A stretch of DNA of 27,118 nucleotides from Microbacteriaceae bacterium (lineage in GTDB: Bacteria; Actinomycetota; Actinomycetes; Actinomycetales; Microbacteriaceae), in contig JAPOHQ010000007.1 in NCBI GenBank assembly GCA_029979375.1, positions 1 to 27,118 on the forward strand, read 5' to 3'. A program made the translations under genes and the position numbers. The notes below the pieces were generated by a model. The model saw only the letters and a program-made list of their open reading frames with translations, was not told the origin of the DNA and did not search any database. How positions within the stretch are numbered: position 1 is the stretch's first letter; every line of letters starts with the position of its first letter. Shown piece by piece: positions 1 to 8,200 of this stretch.

Positions 1-1992
1 CTTCCGAACCTCTTTTGCGCCGCCGGTGACATCGACGGAAGGCTCACTTGTGACATCCTGGGCAACCCTCCATGCCCTGGCAAGGAACTTGGCGGAAGCA
101 GACGGGGAAACATCGGCCCAATCAATGTCGTCCTCTGGTGGACCAGCGAACGCCATGGTTAGGCGAACCGCATCGACGCCATGCTCATCGAGCTGCTCGC
201 TCAAGCGCACCAGATTCCCGCGGGACTTGCTCATGGCAGAGCCGTTCATAAGAACCATTCCTTGGTTCAACAGTCTGGAGAAAGGCTCTTCAAAGTGAAC
301 CATTCCCATGTCAAACAGGACCTTGGTGAAGAACCTGGAGTAGAGCAGGTGGAGAATAGCGTGCGTCACTCCGCCGACATACTGATCCACAGGACCCCAT
401 AGCTTTGACGCCTCTTCATCAAATGCAAACTCTTCGGAGTTTGGGCTCAGGTAGCGCAGGAAATACCACGAGGAGTCGACGAAGGTGTCCATCGTGTCAG
501 AGTCGCGCTTGGCCGGCCCGGAGCACTTCGGGCAAGCTACGTTTACCCAGTCTTCGGCTGCACCCAGCGGCGATGTTCCCTTTGGCTGCAGGTCGAGACC
601 TGCGCTTGCCGGCAGCTCAACAGGCAGTGAATCGAGCGGCACTGGAACTTCACCACAACTCTGGCAGTGAATGATTGGAATCGGAGTGCCCCAATAGCGT
701 TGGCGGGAAATCAGCCAGTCCCTGAGACGATAGTTCTTGGCTCGCTTACCCAGGTTCTTACTCTCCAGAATCTCGATGGCCTTTTCGATTGCCTGGGTCT
801 TGTTGAGCCCATCTAGCGGTCCCGAGTTGACAAGTTGTCCGTCCCCTGCGGTGGCGATGCCAGAAACTTCGGGGTTTTCCTCGCCGGTGTCAACCACCAT
901 CCGGATTGGAAGGTTCATTGCCTTGGCAAACTCGATGTCGCGCTCATCATGCGCAGGAACGGCCATGATTGCACCGGTTCCATAGTCGGCCAGCACGTAA
1001 TCGGAGACCCAAATAGGTAGCTTTTCGCCGTTTAGTGGGTTGATTGCGTAGCGCTCAAGGAAGATTCCGGTCTTTTCCTTGTCGGTAGCCAGGCGCTCGA
1101 TGTCGTTTTGCTGCTTTACCTTTTCAAGGTAACTGTGGAACTGCATCCGAATCTCTGGGCTTGCCTCGGCAGCAAGCTCACTTGCCAGATCAGAGTCAGC
1201 AGCAACCACCATGAAGGTTGCTCCATAAAGCGTGTCCGGACGGGTCGTGTAGACGACAACGGGGCTCTTGCGCCCCTCAATCTCGAACTGCAGGTTGCAA
1301 CCGTGCGACCTGCCGATCCAGTTGCGCTGCATCGTGAGGACCTTCGAGGGCCACTTACCTTCTAAGCCATCGAGATCATCCAGCAACCTGTCGGCATACT
1401 CCGTCACTTTGAAATACCACTGAGTCAGAGCCTTCTTGGTGACCTGCGTGTCGCAACGCTCACAAAGACCTGCAACGACCTGCTCGTTGGCCAGAACCGT
1501 TTGGCAGCTCGGGCACCAGTTGACGTTTGAGTTCTTGCGGTAGGCCAGGCCACGCTCATAGAACTTTAGGAAAAGCCATTGATTCCAGCGGTAATAAATC
1601 GGGTCACAAGTTCTCAGAACTCTGTCCCAATCAAAGCTGCAGGCATAGCGGCGCATCGAGCTTCGCTGCTGGTCGATGTTTTCGTAGGTCCAACCCCTTG
1701 GGTCCAGACCACGCTTTATTGCGGCATTTTCCGCAGGCAATCCAAATGCATCCCAACCGATGGGGTGCATGACATTGAAGCCACGTTGAACCCAATATCT
1801 TGCGATCACGTCCCCTAGGGCGTAGGCCTCGGCGTGGCCCATGTGCAAATCACCAGATGGATAGGGGAACATGTCCAAGACATACTTTTTCGGCCGCACG
1901 TCATCGGGCCTGGCCGAGTTGAATGGCTTGAGCTCATCCCAGATCGGCAGCCACTTGTCTTGCAGGCTGGACACGTTGTATTCGCTTGACAC
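1..1992 (-). CDS. leuS: Leucyl-tRNA synthetase, C-terminal part outside the window
   Basis: Cytoplasmic class Ia synthetase that charges tRNA-Leu with leucine. The visible 664 codons start at a GTG preceded by an AAGGGTAAGAA stretch and run off the window, so the anticodon-binding and C-terminal domains are missing here. Seen: the HIGH-type signature HMGH at residues 50-53 after FPYPSG, a zinc-finger-like CPSC...CERC pair in the connective region, the WLISRQRYWG block, and the KMSKS loop in the form AMSKS at 586-590, followed by RGN. The essential second lysine is kept, while the first lysine is replaced by alanine. The gene lies 31 nt downstream of pabB on the same strand, so the two may be co-transcribed. 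Family assignment is secure; only the 3' end is unseen. Confidence 0.97.
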   Translation of the reverse strand, partial: MSSEYNVSSLQDKWLPIWDELKPFNSARPDDVRPKKYVLDMFPYPSGDLHMGHAEAYALGDVIARYWVQRGFNVMHPIGWDAFGLPAENAAIKRGLDPRGWTYENIDQQRSSMRRYACSFDWDRVLRTCDPIYYRWNQWLFLKFYERGLAYRKNSNVNWCPSCQTVLANEQVVAGLCERCDTQVTKKALTQWYFKVTEYADRLLDDLDGLEGKWPSKVLTMQRNWIGRSHGCNLQFEIEGRKSPVVVYTTRPDTLYGATFMVVAADSDLASELAAEASPEIRMQFHSYLEKVKQQNDIERLATDKEKTGIFLERYAINPLNGEKLPIWVSDYVLADYGTGAIMAVPAHDERDIEFAKAMNLPIRMVVDTGEENPEVSGIATAGDGQLVNSGPLDGLNKTQAIEKAIEILESKNLGKRAKNYRLRDWLISRQRYWGTPIPIIHCQSCGEVPVPLDSLPVELPASAGLDLQPKGTSPLGAAEDWVNVACPKCSGPAKRDSDTMDTFVDSSWYFLRYLSPNSEEFAFDEEASKLWGPVDQYVGGVTHAILHLLYSRFFTKVLFDMGMVHFEEPFSRLLNQGMVLMNGSAMSKSRGNLVRLSEQLDEHGVDAVRLTMAFAGPPEDDIDWADVSPSASAKFLARAWRVAQDVTSEPSVDVTGGAKEVRK

Positions 1993-2023
1993 TTCTTACC
2001 CTTTTGAGATCAACCGTAAAAGG

Positions 2024-3298
2024 TTACCAACGCACCTTGGCTCCGAGGACATCAGCGAGCGCCATTGCCTTGAGTCGAATCTCATCGTGCTCGGACTCCG
2101 GCCGGCTATCGGAGGTGATGCCTCCTCCAATACCAATGGAAACCTCAGACCCCGCAAACACCGCGGTTCTGATTACCATCGCTAGCTCCATGTCTTGATT
2201 GTGGGCGACCCAGCCAATGGCTCCCGAATAGCCAGCGCGGGGCGAGGACTCGATATCGCTGATGATCTCCATTGCTCGGATTTTGGGCGCGCCGGTCATA
2301 GACCCTCCCGGTAGCAGTGCCCTCAGGGCATCCATGCCCCGCTGGCCCTCACGCAGCTCCCCCGAAACGTCACTCACCAGCTGATGAACTGTTGAGTAGC
2401 TCCGAACCGCAAGCAGGGAATCCACGCTCACGCTCGCCGGATCACAACAGATGGTGAGATCGTTGCGGATTAGGTCGACAATCATCAAATTCTCGGCTCG
2501 TTCCTTGGCGTCTGCCCCCAGCTGGTTCATCAGCTGCAGGTCCTCTGCCTCGTCGGCCGAGCGCGGCCTTGTGCCCTTGATGGGCGATGAGATTACGTGT
2601 TTGCCACTCACCGCGATGAAGAGCTCCGGAGATATCGAAACGTAGGTCGCCCCATCGAGCCGAACAAAAGACGCATACGGCGCAGGGTGCTGTTTTCGGA
2701 TTCGCAGAAAGTAGCTCAGCGGGTCACCAACGACTTCGCCTCGGAGCCGGGTGGTGAGACAAAGCTGATAGACGTCGCCGGCGGCGATGTGCGCCTGGCA
2801 CTCTGAAATCTTTTTTAGGTAATCCTCTCGAGAGTCCTCTGGAACCAGTTCGGCGGCGGTGGCAGCGGGATTGTTCAACTCGTAACTAGCGGATTCGCCT
2901 CCGATTAGTGCCAAGCGCAGAAGTGCCGCGTGATACCAGGCGTCGAATGCTTGGCGATCGGGAAAGTTTCCAATGAAGTGCATCGACCGATCGTCATGGC
3001 CATAGACAAAGGCCCTATCGACCGCAAGCAGCGAGGTGCCCTCAATTTCACCGGCTTTTTGCGGATAGTGAATGACTCCTACATATCCGGGTCGAAAACT
3101 AAAGGGGAGATCCAAGTTGTCGATAGTGTCCTCAAATTCAAGCCCAACCGCCGGCTGACCGGCTCCAATGACTGAGTAGCGCTCGGCTGGATGATGCTCC
3201 CGATCCAGCCAGAATGCTCCAGGGAGATTTCCGAAAAAGGAGACGAAAGTGTCGGCAATCGAGGTCCAGCCATCCAGGCGTTCGCAATACAGTGGCAT
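2024..3298 (-). CDS. pabB: Aminodeoxychorismate synthase component I
   Basis: Chorismate-using enzyme of the anthranilate/para-aminobenzoate synthase family (424 aa). With glutamine or ammonia it converts chorismate to 4-amino-4-deoxychorismate for folate synthesis. The motif SPIKGTRPR at residues 238-246 carries Lys241; in this family PIKGT marks PabB, whereas anthranilate synthase TrpE has PIAGT. Other signatures are SPELF near 223, PGGSMTGAPK at 330-339 and the C-terminal GGGITSDSRPESEHDE block at 391-406. The ATG start has an AGAGGT Shine-Dalgarno sequence. It is divergent from the PabC-like gene with only 33 nt between the starts, which suggests paired control of one pathway. No glutamine amidotransferase subunit (PabA) is present in the window, so it must be encoded elsewhere or be shared with TrpG. 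Confidence 0.93.
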   Translation of the reverse strand: MPLYCERLDGWTSIADTFVSFFGNLPGAFWLDREHHPAERYSVIGAGQPAVGLEFEDTIDNLDLPFSFRPGYVGVIHYPQKAGEIEGTSLLAVDRAFVYGHDDRSMHFIGNFPDRQAFDAWYHAALLRLALIGGESASYELNNPAATAAELVPEDSREDYLKKISECQAHIAAGDVYQLCLTTRLRGEVVGDPLSYFLRIRKQHPAPYASFVRLDGATYVSISPELFIAVSGKHVISSPIKGTRPRSADEAEDLQLMNQLGADAKERAENLMIVDLIRNDLTICCDPASVSVDSLLAVRSYSTVHQLVSDVSGELREGQRGMDALRALLPGGSMTGAPKIRAMEIISDIESSPRAGYSGAIGWVAHNQDMELAMVIRTAVFAGSEVSIGIGGGITSDSRPESEHDEIRLKAMALADVLGAKVRW

Positions 3299-3318
3299 TG
3301 AGGACCTCTTTCGCCTCG

Positions 3319-3324
3319 TAGTCT
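3319..3324 (+). promoter_or_regulatory. Candidate -10 element for leaderless pabC-like transcript
   Basis: TAGTCT matches the actinobacterial TANNNT -10 pattern and ends 7 nt before the GTG start at 3332, so transcription would begin at or next to the start codon. A TTGAGG at 3298-3303 could be the -35 with a short 15-nt spacer. No Shine-Dalgarno sequence is visible before the GTG, which fits a leaderless mRNA. The assignment is by pattern only. Confidence 0.45.
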
Positions 3325-3331
3325 AGTTATC

Positions 3332-4141
3332 GTGAGTGTGACTGGGGATTTCTACCGTTACGTCGAAGACGGTCTGGAGTCGGTCGACATTGCCCTTGCC
3401 GATTCGCTCACTGCCGCAGATAGCTTTCTAGTGTCCTCCGGCATGGCTCGGGCTCTAATGCGCCACTTTGAACGCTTCGCGGGTTCAATCCAAGATGATC
3501 CGGTCACCACATCGCAGCTTGCGGGTTATTTCAATGCCGTGCTAACCGCTACCCCTGACAGTGAGGATTGGTTTCCGCGGCTCGAGTATCGCGCCTCCCA
3601 ACCACTGGGGCAGCGGCTGTTTCTCAGAATGCGCCCCGCCCCCGAGCGAACCGAGACCTGCACGCTATGGACTTCAGATGAGCGGGACGCTCGCGAGCAA
3701 CCGAGGATCAAAGGTCCTGACCTGTCACTGTGTCAAAAATATCGTCGGGTGGCTAACATGCACGGCGCCGACGAGGCCGTGCTGGTTGACCAAGATGGTT
3801 TTATCTCCGATGGAGCGCTCAGTTCGATCGTGTGGTGGGAGGGGGATGTACTCGTTGGCCCCGATGAATCCACCCCTTGGCTGCCATCGGTAACACGAGA
3901 GCTCGTGTTCGAGCTAGCTTCCCAGGCCGGCTATGAGTCCATGGTCGCAAGAAGAAGACCCGAGGACCTTGCAGACTGTGAGGTTTGGAGCCTTAGCGCC
4001 CTGCAAGGAATACGCGCAGTTACAAGCTGGGGAGATCTTCTAATCGCCAGCCCGAGGCTGAATAAGCCCTTCGCAAAGCGCCTGGCACTGCTTATGGAGC
4101 CGCTACCGGCGCTGGAGTTGGTGCTGGAGAGATTCGAGTAG
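3332..4141 (+). CDS. pabC: Class IV PLP enzyme, probable aminodeoxychorismate lyase
   Basis: A 269-aa protein of the class IV aminotransferase fold. Known members split 4-amino-4-deoxychorismate into 4-aminobenzoate and pyruvate, or transaminate branched-chain or D-amino acids. The block GADEAVLVDQDGFISDGALS at 145-164 matches the family pattern GADEALLLD..G.v.E...N, and LPSVTREL at 184-191 matches L(P)GiTR; both contact the cofactor. Lys127 in RIKGPDL is the probable PLP lysine. Sequence is divergent: the usual E..(S/T)N is D..LSS here. Its place back-to-back with pabB is the main reason to choose lyase over a transaminase. The start is GTG at 3332, with a second GTG two codons later. The SRAP gene follows after 10 nt and is probably co-transcribed. 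Confidence 0.75.
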   Translation: MSVTGDFYRYVEDGLESVDIALADSLTAADSFLVSSGMARALMRHFERFAGSIQDDPVTTSQLAGYFNAVLTATPDSEDWFPRLEYRASQPLGQRLFLRMRPAPERTETCTLWTSDERDAREQPRIKGPDLSLCQKYRRVANMHGADEAVLVDQDGFISDGALSSIVWWEGDVLVGPDESTPWLPSVTRELVFELASQAGYESMVARRRPEDLADCEVWSLSALQGIRAVTSWGDLLIASPRLNKPFAKRLALLMEPLPALELVLERFE

Positions 4142-4151
4142 AGCGAAGTTT

Positions 4152-4853
4152 ATGTGCGGAAGATTTGTCGTTGCCAAGGAGCTAAACGGCATAACCGAGC
4201 TTTTTGAGCTCGATGAGGTGCCGGAAAACTTTGATCCCATCAGCTACAACATTGCCCCCACGATGCAGGTCGGTGTGATCGTTGAGCGCGAGATTGAGGG
4301 CCTGCCATCAAGAGAGTTGCATAAGGCTCGCTGGGCACTGATTCCCTCTTGGGCCAAAGAGATTCCGGAGACTCCCCTTTTCAACGCCCGGATTGAAACG
4401 GTCTTAGAAAAGCCGAGCTTTCGAGATGCCGCCAAGCGAAAGCGTTGCGCGGTTGTGGCCTCGGGTTATTTTGAGTGGCTTAAACAGGGTGATTCCAAGC
4501 GTCCGCATTACATCTACCCGCCCGAGGGAATGCTGGCCTTTGTGGGCATCTACTCGTTTTGGAGAGATCCCGCGAAGGAGGCAGATGACCCCAGTCGATG
4601 GGTTCTGAGCTGTTCGATTCTCACCAAAGACAGCGCCGCGAACCTTGCAGGCATTCACGATCGCAACCCGGTAATGCTCTCCGATGAGAATCTTTCGGCT
4701 TGGTTGGCTCCGGATTATGAGACCACACCGGAGCTCCTGGAGGCCCTTTCCAAGGAGTCCGATGTTGTTGCTGCGGGCCTTGAGTTTCATGAGGTTTCGA
4801 AGGATGTTGGCCAAGTTTCACAGAATCATGCCGGACTGATTGAGCGAATCTAA
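4152..4853 (+). CDS. SRAP family protein (HMCES/YedK-like), abasic-site DNA crosslinker
   Basis: A 233-aa SOS-response-associated peptidase domain protein. Known relatives (E. coli YedK, human HMCES) cap abasic sites in single-stranded DNA by a thiazolidine link to the N-terminal cysteine, shielding the lesion from error-prone processing. All expected residues are visible: MCGR start with Cys2 exposed after Met removal, Asn78 in FNARIET, Glu108 in SGYFEW and His169 in GIHDRNPVML. The last motif usually reads HxRMP, so the Asn in place of Met is a small deviation. The gene begins 10 nt after the PabC-like stop, with a weak GAGCGAAG Shine-Dalgarno. It has no LexA box of its own; the box lies downstream, before the DUF6504-dnaE2 pair. 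Its position next to a lesion-bypass polymerase supports a DNA-damage role. Confidence 0.93.
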   Translation: MCGRFVVAKELNGITELFELDEVPENFDPISYNIAPTMQVGVIVEREIEGLPSRELHKARWALIPSWAKEIPETPLFNARIETVLEKPSFRDAAKRKRCAVVASGYFEWLKQGDSKRPHYIYPPEGMLAFVGIYSFWRDPAKEADDPSRWVLSCSILTKDSAANLAGIHDRNPVMLSDENLSAWLAPDYETTPELLEALSKESDVVAAGLEFHEVSKDVGQVSQNHAGLIERI

Positions 4854-4861
4854 CGAGTTTT

Positions 4862-4890
4862 TTGAAAATGTCTGCGGTTAGTCATACACT
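4862..4890 (+). promoter_or_regulatory. Promoter of the DUF6504-dnaE2 operon
   Basis: TTGAAA at 4862-4867 and TACACT at 4885-4890 are separated by exactly 17 nt and fit the housekeeping -35 and -10 patterns. Predicted start of transcription is near 4897, which is the first base of the LexA palindrome. The mRNA leader would be about 35 nt and contains an AGGGG Shine-Dalgarno sequence at 4922-4926. Confidence 0.8.
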
Positions 4891-4896
4891 TGCTGC

Positions 4897-4918
4897 TATT
4901 CGAACATTTGTTCGAATA
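4897..4918. promoter_or_regulatory. LexA operator (SOS box)
   Basis: A perfect 22-bp palindrome, TATTCGAAC-ATTT-GTTCGAATA, with 9-bp arms and a 4-nt centre. The core CGAAC-N4-GTTCG is the established LexA site of Gram-positive and actinobacterial genomes. It begins about 6 nt after the -10 hexamer, so bound LexA would block initiation. This makes the downstream DUF6504-like gene and dnaE2 DNA-damage inducible with good confidence. Confidence 0.93.
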
Positions 4919-4931
4919 GTTAGGGGTTTTC

Positions 4932-5216
4932 GTGCAGGCAGAGAAGCTATCCGGAGTTGCGGTCGACTTTGACGGCGCTCCGGTTGCATTCGACTGGCGC
5001 GGTGGTCACTACCTAGCCGCCTCGAGGCCGGTGCGCTGGTATTCAAGGCGCCTGTGGTGGCAAGAGGCCTCCGGAGCACCCCGTGGCAGTGGAGCGATGC
5101 TCGTGGAGACAGAGATGTGGCGCCTGTGGGCGGCGAGCGAGGGCAGTCGCAGTCTCTTTGAGCTGAGACATCAAATGCCAGAAGACACCTGGGAGATATA
5201 CCCAATAGATTCCTGA
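4932..5216 (+). CDS. DUF6504-like small protein, first gene of SOS operon
   Basis: A 94-aa soluble protein that I assign to the DUF6504 type, which in actinobacteria is often found beside Y-family or DnaE2 polymerase genes; its function is not known. Visible features are a hydrophobic-aromatic core: VAFDWRGGHYLAASRPVRWYS, then RRLWW, an acidic-aromatic EMWRLWAAS segment and a final SLFELRH...TWEIYPID. There is no signal peptide or membrane segment. The GTG start is fixed by AGGGG five bases upstream. Its TGA stop shares one base with the dnaE2 ATG (TGATG), so translation is probably coupled and the two proteins are made together after DNA damage. The family name is recalled from pattern and neighbourhood and would need a profile search. 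Confidence 0.72.
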   Translation: MQAEKLSGVAVDFDGAPVAFDWRGGHYLAASRPVRWYSRRLWWQEASGAPRGSGAMLVETEMWRLWAASEGSRSLFELRHQMPEDTWEIYPIDS

Positions 5217-8200
5217 TGACCTTCACCCACCTGAATGTCGCAAGCGCCTACTCTGCCCACTATGGCGTAACTCGCCCAGAACACCTCGCACAGGCTGCGG
5301 CGGCTATGGGATATGAGGCTCTCGCGATAACCGACAGGGATGGGCTCTACGGAGCCATAAAGCACATCGGGGCATGCATCCAGGTTGGGATCTACCCGAT
5401 TGTTGGAGTCAATCTTGAGGTGCGAGGCGAAAGCTCGCTTGGAAGAGTGACGATACTGGCCCACGGCCACAACAACGGAAGGGGCTGGGGTTCTCTCTGC
5501 AGGCTGATATCTCTGGCACACCAGAAGAAGAAAGCTGAGCCGTTTCTAACCCTTGGCGAGCTTGCAAGGGAGCTTGAGGATCGCAGCTGCACCGTTCTGC
5601 TAGGTAATGAGTCTTCGGTGGCCAATCTGATTCTCGACTCCCCCAAGCGCGCCGGCGAGGAGCTGAGGATATGGCGGGAGGCACTCAAGCTCCCGGAAGT
5701 CTTGGCCATAGAGGTTGTCAACCACCTGACTGAGCCAGGACGGGTTGGCTCAGAGGAGCATGCCTCGCGGATGCTGGCGCTAGCCAATGAGACTAAAACA
5801 CCCGCGATTCTGAGCAACGCGGTTCGTTACCTGCAGCCAGATGACGCGCTCACTGCAGACATATTGGACTCGGCAAGGCATCTGGAGCCGCTGGGGCTGT
5901 TTGCCCCGCAGCCCAACGCCCAGGCCTGGTTGAAACCACAGGCTCAAATGGCCCGAATTGCCCTTGAGGTCTCCTCAGGCGCCACTGGAGCGAAAAGGTT
6001 AATCTCTGCGACCGAGGCCCTCGCCCAGCGCTGCAGGCTTGATCCTGGTTCGGACTGCGGTTGGGGCAAACCAAAGACCCCGGAGCAAGAGGCCTTGGGG
6101 ATAACAGAGAACCCGTTCGAGGTGCTCTGGAAGCGGTCTCACGATGCCGTCTCTTGGCGCTACCCCTATGCCAAAGCTCCAGAGTTGGCTCAGATTCAGC
6201 ATCGGCTCTCAAAGGAGCTGATCGCTATCAATCAGCTTGGGTTTGCGACCTATTTCCTAACGGTTGCAGATGTCGCCCAGATGATAAGAGACATGCGCAT
6301 CCGGATAGCCGCCAGGGGTTCGGGAGCCGGTTCTTTGGTCAACTACCTACTCGGGATTAGCGGTGTAGACCCGATATCCGAAGGGCTGCTATTTGAGAGG
6401 TTTCTCTCCACCGAAAGAAGCACGCTGCCGGATATCGATATCGACGTGGAATCGGCACGCAGGCATGAGATCTATCGATCAATCTTTCGTCGCTACGGCG
6501 GCTCTCGAGTAACGCTGCTTTCAATGCAATCCACCTATCGGGCACGTGGTGCGGTGAGAGATAGCGGAATGGCGCTGGGCCTGGAAGATCAGGAAATAGA
6601 TGACATCGCCAAGAACATGTGGCGCTTCTCTGCTCGTGGCCTAAGACGAGCGATGAGCGAGAAGCCTGAGCTTGAAAAGTTTGCCAAGGACGCCAAGAGC
6701 GATCGAGAGCTAAATCTTCTGGTGGACCTAACCGAGCGTCTCGACAGACTTCCCAGGCACATCTCAGTGCATCCCTGCGGGGTGATTCTGGGCAATTCCT
6801 CGCTGCTAGGGCTGACCCCTACTCAGCCCAGCGGCATTGGGTTGCCGATGAGCCAGTTCGATAAGGACGACATGGATCCGATGGGGTTTCTAAAGCTCGA
6901 TGTGCTTGGGGTGCGGATGCAGAGCGCAATGGCATACACGGTAAGAGAGATCTCCCGTATCCAGGAAAAGGAACTGGACCTCGATGCCGTGCCCAGGGAC
7001 GATGCCGAGGTCTTCAAGCAGATTCGGACCACAAATACCCTGGGCATATTCCAGATTGAGAGTCCTGGTCAGCGCGAGCTGACGGGCAAGCACCAGCCAA
7101 CCCGCTTCAACGACCTGACGCTGCAGATCTCACTGTTTCGACCCGGCCCCATGAAGGGGAACATGATTAAGCCATACCTCGATGGCAGACATGAGCTGAT
7201 CAAGCCGGACTATCTCCACCCAGACCTCAGGCCAATACTTGAGGAAAGCTACGGGGTCGTGGTGTTCCACGAACAGCTAATGCGCATCATGCAGAAGCTG
7301 ACCGGCTGCACGCTAGCCAGGGCGGACGAGATGCGCCGCATGCTCGGCAAGGAGAGCAAGGTGAAGGCGGTCGAGGATTACTTCCGGAGATCGGCGGCGG
7401 CTCGCGGCTACCAGCAGCAACTTATTGAGAAGGTCTGGTCGATCATTGAGGGTTTTGGAAGCTTTGGATTCTGCAAGGCTCATGGTGCAGCCTTTGCATT
7501 GCCGACCTACCAGTCGGCTTGGCTAAAGACCCACTTCCCCACCGAGTTCATTGCGGGCCTACTAACCCATGATCCCGGGATGTATCCAAGAAGGCTCATC
7601 CTCGCGGAGGCCAGAAGGCTCGGGGTCAAGATTCTCCCAATCGATGTCAACAAATCCAGCAATGAGTACCTGGTAGAAAAGTGCGACGACGACACTGCGG
7701 TTCGGATGTCTCTCACCGAAATTGCTGGGATCTCCACTCCGGAAGTTGAGCGCATCATCTGCGAGCAGCCCTTCAAAGACATCCCGGATTTCTTCCTGAG
7801 AGCTAGGCCTTCCAGACGAACCCTGGAGCGCCTGGCGCTGCTTGGCGCTCTTGATGATTTGGCCGGCATCGCATCCTTGGAGCCCGAGCACAATCGCTCA
7901 GATCTTCTGGTCTACATCAGGCAACTCAGCGCAAAGCCTGCTGCAAAGCTGGACAAGAACCAGCTCAGTTTTGAACTCGGTTCACTGCAAGAGCTGCCAA
8001 GCGGTCATCAGGATCAGAGCGAGCAGGAGAAGCTGAACCATGAGCTGAGGCTCACGGGAATGGATATCTCCAGACACCAGATTGACTCCTTCCAGCAAAT
8101 GCTCGATGACCTCGGGGTGGTTAGGGCAGCTGAGCTGGTGGGGCTCAGGAGCAATACCGAGGTCCTAGTTGCCGGAGTGAGGGTGGCCACTCAAACTCCT

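Noticed and set aside
2000..2023. Inverted repeat CCTTTT...AAAAGG between pabB and leuS
   Set aside because: The stem is only 6 bp and A/T-rich with a 12-nt loop; it is too weak for a terminator and lies right before leuS.
4404..4814. Long minus-strand open frames antisense to SRAP, and similar frames antisense to dnaE2, rne, folC and valS
   Set aside because: They mirror codon bias of the true genes, have no recognisable domains and no ribosome sites.
5153..5180. SLFEL in the DUF6504-like protein as a clamp-binding motif
   Set aside because: Only SLF matches the consensus and the residues align with a normal structural segment of the family as I recall it.
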